NCBI GenBank assembly: GCA_003223675.1
Contig: QHVW01000553.1
Coordinates: 1 to 7,963 of the forward strand
Source of the DNA: Acidobacteriota bacterium
GTDB lineage: Bacteria; Acidobacteriota; Thermoanaerobaculia; Multivoradales; UBA5704
Reading direction: 5' to 3'
DNA length: 7,963 nt
Below are positions 1 through 5,219 of this stretch, piece after piece. Position 1 is the first letter of the stretch, and the number at the start of each line of letters is the position of its first letter. The notes below the pieces were generated by a model. The model was given only the letters and a program-made list of their open reading frames with translations. It was not told the DNA's origin and did not search any database. The position numbers were made by a program, and so were the translations under genes.

Positions 1-48
1 GCCGGCTTTTCGGTTGCATCGTAGCCCGGGCATTGATGCCCGGGCGGG
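1..48 (+). repeat. Two-hairpin REP-like repeat, copy 1 (truncated by window edge)
   Basis: The window opens inside the right arm of a first hairpin (GCCGGCTTTTCGGTT), followed by GTAG and a perfect second hairpin with arms CCCGGGCAT and ATGCCCGGG around a 2-nt centre. The same arrangement recurs in reverse orientation at 2244-2303, in the same orientation at 2325-2385, and partly at 6332-6354. The structure resembles REP/BIME-type intergenic palindromes. No transposase is visible, so mobility is only inferred. Confidence 0.85.
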
Positions 49-71
49 AGCGGGAGCCGACGATGGGGCCC

Positions 72-80
72 TGCTACACT
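72..80 (+). promoter_or_regulatory. Extended -10 promoter element before the YfhO-family gene
   Basis: TGCTACACT matches an extended -10 (TGN plus TANNNT). It ends 9 nt before the ATG at 90, so transcription would begin almost at the start codon, giving a leaderless or nearly leaderless mRNA. No -35 match is evident. Similar short spacings occur before the genes starting at 2959 (-) and 2996 (+), which supports this reading. Confidence 0.45.
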
Positions 81-89
81 GCCCTCCCC

Positions 90-2321
90 ATGACCAACTG
101 GAGCCCGGTGGACCTGCTTCCCGCCCTGTGGGTCGGGGTGGTGGGGGCGTCGCTCGCCGGGGCGCTCCGCCGGTGGTACGACGCGGTGCCGCTGCGGGTG
201 CTGGCCGTCTTCGCGCTGGCGATCCTGATCCTGTTCGGGACCGTCCTCGGGGGCGGCGGCCTGCTGCTGCCTCTCGACGGCCTGCGCGGCACGGTCCCCT
301 TCCTGCGGCTCGCGCCCACCCACCCCCACGGCAACCTCCTCCAGGGGGATCTGATCCAGCTCGTCACGCCGTCGCTGGCGCGGGTCCGCGACGCCTTCGC
401 GAAAGGCCGCTGGCCGCTCTGGAACCGCTTCACCGGGGCGGGCATGCCCCTCCTCGCCGATCCGCAGGCGCAGGCGTTCCAGCCGCTGGTGCTGCTGGGA
501 TACCCCCTCCCGCTGCTGCGGGCCGCGGGGGTGGTGGCGGCGCTGCGGGTGCTCTTCGCCCTGGTCTTCGGCTTCCTCTGGATGCGCCGGCAGGGGCTGG
601 GAGAGGCCCCGGCGCTCGCCGGCTCGCTCGCCTTCGGGCTGGGCGGCTTCCTCCTCCTCTGGCTGGGCTGGCCGATCGCCAATTCGGCGGCGCTCCTGCC
701 GCTCGTCCTCTATGGGATCGCCCGCTGCGAAGATCCCGGGGGGCGCCGGGACGCCCTCCTGCTGGCGCTGGGCACCCTCGCCCTGCTGCTCGGGGGACAT
801 CCGGAGACGATCCTCTACGCGCTGGCGTTGGCCTTCGCCTTCCTCGCGGGACGGATCTTCCAGCGTCCCCAAGGATTGCGGTGGGCGCTGGCCCGGCGGG
901 CAGGACTGACGATGCTGGTGGCCGGGATGATGGCGGCGCCCGTCCTCCTGCCCGTGGCCGAATACCTTCCCAAGACGATGCGGGCGGCGCGGATGGGGCA
1001 GCCCTCGCCGCACCGGCAGGTCCGGAGCGGGGTCCTTACCCAGACCTATCTTCCCCTCGTCGCTCCCAACTCCTACGGCGACAGCCGCTTCGTCGAGTAC
1101 TGGGGGCTGACCAACACCAACGAGGACGCCAGCGGGTTCGTGGGGACGGCGACCCTCCTCGCGGCCCTGCTCGCCATGCGGGCGCGGCGCCGCTTCCCCC
1201 AGGAGCGGGTGGCGCTAGGGGTGAGCGCCGTCTGCCTGCCGCTGATGTTTCTGGCGAGCCAACGGCTCTTGCTGCCGCTCGCGCTCTGTCTGGCCTATCT
1301 CGGCGCCTGCACCCTGGAGCGTTTCTGTCTCGGGGAGGTCCGGCGCTCATCCCTGTTGATCGCGGCCGTGGCGCTGGGGCTGGTGATTGCCTGGGGGTAT
1401 CTCGCCCATCCCGATCCCCTGGATCCCGGCCGTCTCGCGGTCTTCCGCCTCGGCTGGCTGCGCTGGCAGCTCCGCTTCCTGGGGATCGCCGCCCTGCTGC
1501 TGGTGGGGACGGCGTCCTGGCGACGGCCGGGGCGGTCCCTGGCCGTGACGGGGGTAGCGGTAGCGATCCTGGCCGAGCTCCTGCTGCTGCACGGACCGGC
1601 CAACCCCCCGATGCCACGGCGGCTGGCGCTGCCGGTGAACGGCCCCCTTCTCTTCCTGCAGGAGAAGCTCGGCCGCGGCGCCGAGCGGGGGCCGGGCTTC
1701 CGGATGGCGGCCTTCGGTCAGGACCTCCCGCCCAACCTGGCCTCCCTCTACGGCCTGACGGACGCGCGGATCTACAACCCCATGGCTCCCCAGGCCTACG
1801 TGGAGCGGCTCGCGCACGGCCGGCTGGGCGTGCGCTACTTCCTAACGCCGCCGGACGTCCAGCTCCCGCTCCCTCTCCAAGAGGTCTTCGCGGACGCGGA
1901 CGGCGCGGTCTGGCAGCAGCCCGGAGCGCGAAGAGCGCTCTTCCTCGCCGCCGTCCCCCCGAGCGGCTCCCTCTCGATCCCTCGTCTGGAGGACGCCTGG
2001 ATCACGGCGCGGGTCGACCTCGATCAGCCGCAGCGGCTCGGCTCCGTCCTCTACCAGGACGGCGGCTGGCGCCTCCTGGTGAACGGCGAGGCCCGTCCCA
2101 CGGAAGTGGATCAGGAGACCTTCCTCGCCGCCGGGCTGCCGGCGGGGGAGAGCCGGGTGGACCTGCTGTATAGACCCAGGGGATTTCTGTGGGGGTGGGT
2201 TGCCGCGGCGGTGGGGGTGGCGGTGGGAGTCTCGGCGCTGGCCCCCCGCCCGGGCATCAATGCCCGGGCTACGCCTCAAACGAAAAGCCGGCTGAAGCCG
2301 GCTCCGGAATCAGAAAGCTGA
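90..2321 (+). CDS. YfhO-family polytopic membrane protein (putative GT-C type glycosyltransferase)
   Basis: Protein of 743 aa from ATG 90, with about a dozen hydrophobic segments, the first two near residues 8-25 and 31-50. The first large loop carries GDLIQLVTPSL (Asp87) and RWPLWN...GAGMPLLADPQAQAF (about 108-131), a pattern typical of YfhO-like membrane proteins. In GT-C enzymes an acidic residue in this loop is usually catalytic, so Asp87 is a candidate by analogy. Members are thought to move sugars from lipid carriers onto cell-envelope acceptors; the substrate here is unknown. The region from about 530 to 700 is less hydrophobic and probably periplasmic, with a final membrane segment near 705-722. 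Start choice is uncertain: ATG 63 has GGGAG 6 nt upstream, whereas ATG 90 follows a -10-like box. Earlier starts (TTG 33, ATG 36) lie in repeat 1. The last roughly 26 residues are encoded by the repeat at 2244-2303 and are probably not ancestral. It appears to be a single-gene unit. Confidence 0.85.
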   Translation: MTNWSPVDLLPALWVGVVGASLAGALRRWYDAVPLRVLAVFALAILILFGTVLGGGGLLLPLDGLRGTVPFLRLAPTHPHGNLLQGDLIQLVTPSLARVRDAFAKGRWPLWNRFTGAGMPLLADPQAQAFQPLVLLGYPLPLLRAAGVVAALRVLFALVFGFLWMRRQGLGEAPALAGSLAFGLGGFLLLWLGWPIANSAALLPLVLYGIARCEDPGGRRDALLLALGTLALLLGGHPETILYALALAFAFLAGRIFQRPQGLRWALARRAGLTMLVAGMMAAPVLLPVAEYLPKTMRAARMGQPSPHRQVRSGVLTQTYLPLVAPNSYGDSRFVEYWGLTNTNEDASGFVGTATLLAALLAMRARRRFPQERVALGVSAVCLPLMFLASQRLLLPLALCLAYLGACTLERFCLGEVRRSSLLIAAVALGLVIAWGYLAHPDPLDPGRLAVFRLGWLRWQLRFLGIAALLLVGTASWRRPGRSLAVTGVAVAILAELLLLHGPANPPMPRRLALPVNGPLLFLQEKLGRGAERGPGFRMAAFGQDLPPNLASLYGLTDARIYNPMAPQAYVERLAHGRLGVRYFLTPPDVQLPLPLQEVFADADGAVWQQPGARRALFLAAVPPSGSLSIPRLEDAWITARVDLDQPQRLGSVLYQDGGWRLLVNGEARPTEVDQETFLAAGLPAGESRVDLLYRPRGFLWGWVAAAVGVAVGVSALAPRPGINARATPQTKSRLKPAPESES
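2244..2303 (-). repeat. Two-hairpin REP-like repeat, copy 2 (overlaps end of YfhO-family gene)
   Basis: Read on the minus strand it has a first stem with arms AGCCGGC and GCCGGCT around loop TTCA, then TTTTCGTTT, a short spacer, GTAG, and a second hairpin with arms CCCGGGCAT and ATGCCCGGG. It is inverted relative to copy 1 and lies head-to-head with copy 3. On the plus strand it is translated as the C-terminal tail of the upstream gene. Confidence 0.9.
2283..2303 (-). terminator. Terminator-like hairpin on the minus strand inside repeat copy 2
   Basis: Seven-bp stem AGCCGGC/GCCGGCT with loop TTCA, followed on the minus strand by TTTTCGTTT. It would stop leftward transcription coming from the HD gene (2387-2959) before it runs antisense into the YfhO-family gene. 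The T-run is short and interrupted, so efficiency is uncertain. Confidence 0.5.
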
Positions 2322-2324
2322 CCC

Positions 2325-2348
2325 AAGAGCCGCCTTCAGGCGGCTTTT
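2325..2348 (+). terminator. Rho-independent-like terminator after the YfhO-family gene
   Basis: Ten-bp stem with arms AAGAGCCGCC and GGCGGCTTTT (one G-U pair) around loop TTCA, followed by CGGTT. It begins 4 nt after the TGA at 2319-2321 and is the first hairpin of repeat copy 3. It would terminate the upstream gene before it reads into the convergent HD gene. Confidence 0.65.
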
Positions 2349-2385
2349 CGGTTACGACGTAGCCCGGGGATTCATCCCCGGGCGG
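2325..2385 (+). repeat. Two-hairpin REP-like repeat, copy 3
   Basis: Same architecture as copy 1: first hairpin with loop TTCA, TTTTCGGTT, five variable bases, GTAG, then a second hairpin. The stems differ from copies 1 and 2 by paired changes: first stem GCCGCC/GGCGGC instead of GCCGGC/GCCGGC, second stem CCCGGGGAT/ATCCCCGGG instead of CCCGGGCAT/ATGCCCGGG. Base pairing is kept in both. It ends just before the stop codon of the minus-strand HD gene. Confidence 0.9.
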
Positions 2386-2386
2386 C

Positions 2387-2959
2387 CTACAACCCCAACC
2401 CCCCCGCCTCCGCCTGCAACGCCTTGATCACGTTCTCGATGTGCTCGTCGAGCGGCAGGCCGATCTCCTCGGCGCCGTTGTAGACGTCCTCGCGGTGGAC
2501 GCCGCGGGCGAAGGCCTTCTCCTTGAGGCGCTTCTTGACCGAGGAGAGGTCGACGTCCGCCAGCGACTTGCTGGGCTTGATGAGGGCCACGGCGGTGACG
2601 AAGCCGGCCAGCTCGTCGCAGGCGTAGAGAGCCTTGGCCAGCCGGGTCTCGCGCGGCACGCCGGTGTAGGGGGCGTGGCCCATGATGGCCGTGCGCATCA
2701 CCTCGGGGTACCCTTGGGCGGCGAGGATCTCGTTCCCCCGGTAGGGGTGGTTCTCGGCGTCGGGCCAGCGCTCGTAGTCGAAGTCGTGGAGCAGGCCGGT
2801 CCGGCCCCAGAGCGCCTCGTCCTCGCCCCAGAGGCGGGCGTAGTAGCGCATGGCGGCCTCGACGGCCAGGGCGTGCTTGCGCAGCCCCTCCTTCTCCGTG
2901 TACTGGCAGAGCAGATCCCAGGCCTGGTCGCGGCTGGGGAGGCGTTCGGTCTCGGACAT
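2387..2959 (-). CDS. HD-domain metal-dependent phosphohydrolase, COG2316-like
   Basis: Protein of 190 aa, the usual length for stand-alone predicted HD hydrolases of the COG2316 type. Candidate metal ligands in HD order are His29 (LRKHALAVEAAM), His58-Asp59 (GLLHDFDYE), His71, His95 (IMGHAPYTGVP) and Asp115 (YACDELAGF). The stretch AVALIKPSKSLADVDLSSVKKRLKEKAFA (about 124-152) is characteristic of this group as I recall it. It is probably a soluble cytoplasmic phosphohydrolase; the substrate is unknown and no synthetase partner is adjacent. The start at ATG 2959 is chosen because the protein then begins MSETERLP directly before the conserved helix, and a -10-like TAGCGT lies 7 nt upstream. 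Farther in-frame starts would overlap the divergent gene at 2996. No Shine-Dalgarno is seen, consistent with a leaderless mRNA. Convergent with the YfhO-family gene across the repeat doublet. Confidence 0.88.
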   Translation of the reverse strand: MSETERLPSRDQAWDLLCQYTEKEGLRKHALAVEAAMRYYARLWGEDEALWGRTGLLHDFDYERWPDAENHPYRGNEILAAQGYPEVMRTAIMGHAPYTGVPRETRLAKALYACDELAGFVTAVALIKPSKSLADVDLSSVKKRLKEKAFARGVHREDVYNGAEEIGLPLDEHIENVIKALQAEAGGLGL

Positions 2960-2966
2960 GCGGCGT

Positions 2967-2975
2967 ACGCTACCA
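2967..2975 (-). promoter_or_regulatory. Possible extended -10 for the HD gene
   Basis: The minus strand reads TGGTAGCGT, then 7 nt, then the ATG at 2959. TGN and the outer -10 bases match but the core is weak, and there is no clear -35. Supported mainly by the absence of a Shine-Dalgarno sequence and by the similar geometry of the divergent gene. Confidence 0.35.
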
Positions 2976-2983
2976 GATGTGGC

Positions 2984-2989
2984 TAGAAT
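2984..2989 (+). promoter_or_regulatory. -10 element TAGAAT for the small CxxC-protein gene
   Basis: TAGAAT matches TATAAT at 5 of 6 positions and is preceded by TGTGGC. It ends 6 nt before the ACG at 2996, so the transcript would start at or next to that codon (leaderless). The same six bases contain the in-frame TAG that bounds the reading frame upstream. This places both divergent promoters within the 36-nt gap between genes. Confidence 0.5.
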
Positions 2990-2995
2990 AGGGCC

Positions 2996-3307
2996 ACGTC
3001 TGACGAGCCCCGCAAACTGACCGTCCAATGTCCCGACTGCGGCTCCGATCTGGTGCTCGACGCCTCCACGGGCGCCGTCCTCTCCCACCGCAAGGCCAAG
3101 CAGCCGATCGCCGGCGGCAAGGACTTCGACTCGCTGCTCAAGGGGCTCGACGAGGAGAAGAGCCGGGCGGAGGACATCTTCCAGCGCGAGGTCTCCGCCC
3201 TCAAGGACCGCGACCGCATCCTCGAGGAGAAGTTCCGCGAGGCCCTGCGCCGCGCCGAGGAGGATCCGGACGAGGGGCCGCCCCCCCGTCCGTTCGATCT
3301 CGACTGA
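2996..3307 (+). CDS. Small CxxC protein with charged helical C-terminus; apparent ACG start
   Basis: Translated from ACG 2996 it is 103 aa, beginning (M)SDEPRKLTVQCPDCGSDLV. It has one CPDC pair at residues 12-15, a short beta-like stretch VLDASTGAVLSHRK, then a charged, probably coiled-coil helix from about 43 to 90 (EEKSRAEDIFQREV, REKFREALRRAEE-like) and an acidic/Pro tail ending FDLD. One CxxC is half of a zinc ribbon, so metal binding would need a dimer or other ligands. The frame is open only from the TAG at 2984, and holds no ATG, GTG or TTG before the cysteines. GTG 3053 would remove CPDC and CTG 3017 would remove DEPRK. ACG 2996 fits best: SDE is a common N-terminus and the -10 box sits 6 nt upstream. 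Function unknown. Stop codon lies 10 nt from that of the convergent RiPP-like gene. Confidence 0.7.
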   Translation, partial: TSDEPRKLTVQCPDCGSDLVLDASTGAVLSHRKAKQPIAGGKDFDSLLKGLDEEKSRAEDIFQREVSALKDRDRILEEKFREALRRAEEDPDEGPPPRPFDLD

Positions 3308-3317
3308 AGGGATGCGA

Positions 3318-3518
3318 TCAGCCCTGTTGGACGACCGTGAAGGGCTGCTCGGTGTCGGGGTTGCAGGTCGAGCAGGTCTCGTGGTTGCTGCAGATGTTGA
3401 TGCTCAGCACGCAGCCGCCCGTGCCGATCTGACGCCCCTGAACCTGCGAGAGATACTTGGGGTCCAGCTTGCCCAGCGTCTCCTTGGACAGCGACATCTT
3501 CCTGACGGTCTTCTTCAT
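3318..3518 (-). CDS. RiPP precursor peptide, class I lanthipeptide-like leader
   Basis: Encodes 66 aa. The N-terminal part, KMSLSKETLGKLDPKYLSQV (residues 7-26), resembles leaders of the short LxLxKETLxxL...V-G-G lanthipeptide-type precursors of Bacteroidota and Acidobacteriota. It is followed by VQG at 26-28 and a GTGG at 32-35. The C-terminal part is rich in Ser, Thr and Cys: Cys36, Cys43, Cys49 and Cys52 with Ser39, Ser44, Thr48, Ser50, Thr51, Thr56 and Thr61, including the motif CSTC. Such a core could carry thioether rings if a LanB/LanC-type enzyme acts on it, or disulfides. GG at 34-35 just before Cys36 is a possible export-protease site; VQG at 26-28 is the alternative leader end. ATG 3518 is preceded by AGGAGGT at 3528-3522, a perfect Shine-Dalgarno. 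Codon use is strongly G/C-ending like neighbouring genes. No modification, protease or transporter gene lies in the window. The function is inferred from leader pattern only. Confidence 0.75.
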   Translation of the reverse strand: MKKTVRKMSLSKETLGKLDPKYLSQVQGRQIGTGGCVLSINICSNHETCSTCNPDTEQPFTVVQQG

Positions 3519-3521
3519 GGG

Positions 3522-3528
3522 ACCTCCT
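3522..3528 (-). promoter_or_regulatory. Consensus Shine-Dalgarno of the RiPP precursor gene
   Basis: AGGAGGT on the minus strand is fully complementary to the 16S anti-Shine-Dalgarno, 3 nt before ATG 3518. It fixes the start of the 66-aa peptide and implies strong translation, unlike the leaderless-type genes just to the left. Confidence 0.85.
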
Positions 3529-3659
3529 GTGAAAAAAGGGCTCGTGCTGTGGCCCGAGCTACAACCCCGGTCCGTTGCCGCTCGTAGCGAGTAAAACGCT
3601 TGCCTTGATGAACATGACCGACGACGAGCCCTCCCCGGGCTCGCGAAGAAGGAGCTAAC
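3529..3659. other. Divergent intergenic region with hairpins and repeated GGGCTCG motif
   Basis: Spacer between the RiPP precursor gene (-) and the NYN gene (+). It holds GGGCTCG at 3538-3544, CGAGCCC at 3625-3631 and GGGCTCG again at 3637-3643; the last two form a perfect 7-bp hairpin with loop TCCCC. A smaller palindrome CTCGTAGCGAG lies at 3581-3591. On the minus strand a weak stem (GCTCG/CGAGC) is followed by six T residues just before the precursor Shine-Dalgarno, possibly an attenuator. Promoters for both genes must lie here, but I see no convincing -35/-10 pair. A 16-codon ORF (3608-3658, MNMTDDEPSPGSRRRS) ends 1 nt before the NYN start. Confidence 0.5.
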
Positions 3660-5147
3660 TTGAGCCCATGGTGGATGCGCCCTACGGCTGAGGGCCTGGA
3701 AGAAGGGAACCGTAACAAGCCGACAACTGAAAATCCGCCTGAGCCCGCGCAGGCGCCAGAGGCGCCTGAGCCCGCTCCCCCCACCCCTGTGGCGAGCTTC
3801 GAGCCCGCCCGTTTCGAGCCTGTCGAGCCCGAGCCCCCGCGCGAGCGCCCCTTCTACTCGGAAGAGCCGCGCGAGTGGGGCGGCGAGCCGGTCTCCCCCG
3901 TCCCCGTTTTCGGGGAGGAGGAGCCGCGCATCGAGGCCGCCGCCGCTCACCCCCTGCCCGTCGAGGAGCCCCACGAGCCCGAAGAGGAGGCCGAGGAGCC
4001 CTACGACGAGGACGAGGAGGAGCTGGAGGCGAGCGAGGCCGAGCGCGAGGACGGCGAGGTCAAGGAGGGCGAGGACAAGGACGCCGAAGGGCGCCGCCGC
4101 CGCCGCTCCCGGGGCCGCCGCGGCGGCCGCCGCCGCAACGGCAAGACCGCCGCCGCTCCCGGGGCCGCCGCAACGGCCGCCGAGCCGGCCGAGGAGGAGG
4201 ACGAGGAGGACGAGGCCTGGCGCGACGAGCCGGCCGTCGAGGAGACCCTCCCCACCCCCCGCCGTTTCACTCCCGTGCCGTCCCCCTCCCGCTACGTGAT
4301 CTCCCCCTCCGAGGTCGAGTCCGTGGCGCGCGAGATCGTCATCTCCGTCCCCGACCGCCAGCGCGCCGACCAGGAGCGCAAGATCGCCATGTTCTGCGAT
4401 CTGGAGAACATCGCCCTCGGCGTGCGCGACTCCGAGATCAGCAAGTTCGACATCAACCTGGTGCTCGAGCGGCTGGTCGAGAAGGGGAAGATCATCGTCA
4501 AGAAGGCCTACGCGGACTGGGAGCGCTACAGCGACTACAAGCGCCCGTTCCACGAGGCCGCCATCGAGCTGATCGACATCCCGCAGAAGTACTACTCGGG
4601 CAAGAACAGCGCCGACATCAAGATGGTGGTCGACGCGATGGACCTCTCCTACTCCAAGGAGCACCTGGACACCTTCGTGCTCCTCTCGGGGGACAGCGAC
4701 TTCTCCCCCCTGGTCTCCAAGCTCAAGGAGAACAACAAGTACGTCATCGGCATCGGGGTCAAGAACTCCTCGTCGAACCTGCTGGTGGACAACTGCGACG
4801 AGTTCATCTACTACGAGGACGTCTGGCGCGACTCGCAGAAGGGGCCCAAGCTCGACGGCCTCAACAAGAAGACGGCCGAGGCGTTCAGCCTGATGATCGA
4901 GTCGATCCAGGCGCTGATCCGCGAGAACAAGGACGTGCTCTGGGGCTCGATGATCAAGCAGACCATGCAGCGCAAGAAGCCCTCCTTCAACGAGGGCTAC
5001 TACGGCTACAGCACCTTCTCCGAGATGCTGGAGGATGCCGAGCGCAAGCAGATCCTCAAGCTCAAGAAGGACCAGCGCTCCGGCACCTACATCGTCACCG
5101 GCTTCGCCAAGTCCGGCGAAGGGATGGCGGCGGCAGGCCGGCGGTAG
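3660..5147 (+). CDS. NYN-domain putative ribonuclease with OST-HTH/LOTUS-like domain
   Basis: Protein of 495 aa. Residues 1-140 are Pro/Glu-rich and probably disordered; about 145-161 is an Arg/Gly-rich block (RRRRRSRGRRGGRRRNG), followed by an Ala patch and an acidic patch. The NYN domain (PIN-like nuclease fold) spans about 240-385: IAMFCDLENI (Asp247), SADIKMVVDAMD (Asp319, Asp325) and LLSGDSDFSPLV (Asp345, Asp347), the acidic set expected to bind divalent metal. The C-terminal region, about 403-482 (AFSLMIESIQ...GSMIKQTMQRK...GYSTFSEMLEDA), matches the OST-HTH/LOTUS fold often paired with NYN and thought to bind RNA. It is probably a cytoplasmic RNA-processing or decay factor; the target is unknown. 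TTG 3660 is chosen because AAGGAG lies 5 nt upstream; ATG 3675 lacks such a site. The first roughly 30 codons use more A/T-ending codons than the rest. Convergent with rpsU. Confidence 0.9.
   Translation: MSPWWMRPTAEGLEEGNRNKPTTENPPEPAQAPEAPEPAPPTPVASFEPARFEPVEPEPPRERPFYSEEPREWGGEPVSPVPVFGEEEPRIEAAAAHPLPVEEPHEPEEEAEEPYDEDEEELEASEAEREDGEVKEGEDKDAEGRRRRRSRGRRGGRRRNGKTAAAPGAAATAAEPAEEEDEEDEAWRDEPAVEETLPTPRRFTPVPSPSRYVISPSEVESVAREIVISVPDRQRADQERKIAMFCDLENIALGVRDSEISKFDINLVLERLVEKGKIIVKKAYADWERYSDYKRPFHEAAIELIDIPQKYYSGKNSADIKMVVDAMDLSYSKEHLDTFVLLSGDSDFSPLVSKLKENNKYVIGIGVKNSSSNLLVDNCDEFIYYEDVWRDSQKGPKLDGLNKKTAEAFSLMIESIQALIRENKDVLWGSMIKQTMQRKKPSFNEGYYGYSTFSEMLEDAERKQILKLKKDQRSGTYIVTGFAKSGEGMAAAGRR
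4099..4171 (+). repeat. 23-bp direct repeat at 50-bp offset inside the NYN gene
   Basis: The sequence at 4099-4121 is repeated exactly at 4149-4171 (it contains CCGCTCCCGGGGCCGCCGC). The offset is 50 bp, not a multiple of 3, so copy one is read as RRRSRGRR and copy two as AAAPGAAA. The duplication therefore produced the Arg-rich block and the Ala-rich block from the same DNA in two frames. Confidence 0.85.
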
Positions 5148-5162
5148 GGCCCACAAAACAAA

Positions 5163-5192
5163 ACGGGAGGAAGCCTTGCGGCCTCCTCCCGT
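5163..5192 (-). terminator. Rho-independent terminator of rpsU
   Basis: Thirteen-bp stem with arms ACGGGAGGAAGCC and GGCCTCCTCCCGT (one A-C mismatch) and loop TTGC. On the minus strand it is followed by TTTTGTTTTG, a good U-tract, so it terminates leftward transcription from rpsU 28 nt past its stop codon. On the plus strand there is no T-run, though the stem lies 16 nt after the NYN stop and could protect that 3' end. Confidence 0.85.
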
Positions 5193-5219
5193 CCGGGTGG
5201 CGCAGGGGGTGTTTGGCGT

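Noticed and set aside
14..2173. Plus-strand 719-codon open frame overlapping the YfhO-family gene.
   Set aside because: Its product is an Arg/Pro/Gly/Ala-rich low-complexity sequence with no domain, typical of an alternative frame in high-GC DNA. The other frame gives clean membrane helices and family motifs.
1..2303. Inverted repeats as ends of an insertion sequence.
   Set aside because: No transposase between them, no target-site duplication seen, and the same repeat occurs singly elsewhere in the window.
3053..3307. GTG 3053 as the start of the small CxxC protein.
   Set aside because: It removes the CPDC pair and has no Shine-Dalgarno or nearby -10, whereas coding-like sequence continues upstream to 2996.
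3319..3347. Hairpin CAGCCCT/AGGGCTG at the 3' end of the RiPP gene as a terminator.
   Set aside because: The loop is long and there is no T-run on either strand.
3608..3658. Sixteen-codon ORF before the NYN gene as an independent gene.
   Set aside because: Too short to judge and largely made of the 3625-3643 hairpin; kept only as a possible leader in the intergenic entry.
3519..5156. Long minus-strand open frame (about 545 codons) continuous with the RiPP precursor frame.
   Set aside because: It is antisense to the NYN/OST-HTH gene, is rich in Leu/Val/Gly as expected for a GC-rich shadow frame, and the precursor has its own consensus Shine-Dalgarno and ATG at 3518.
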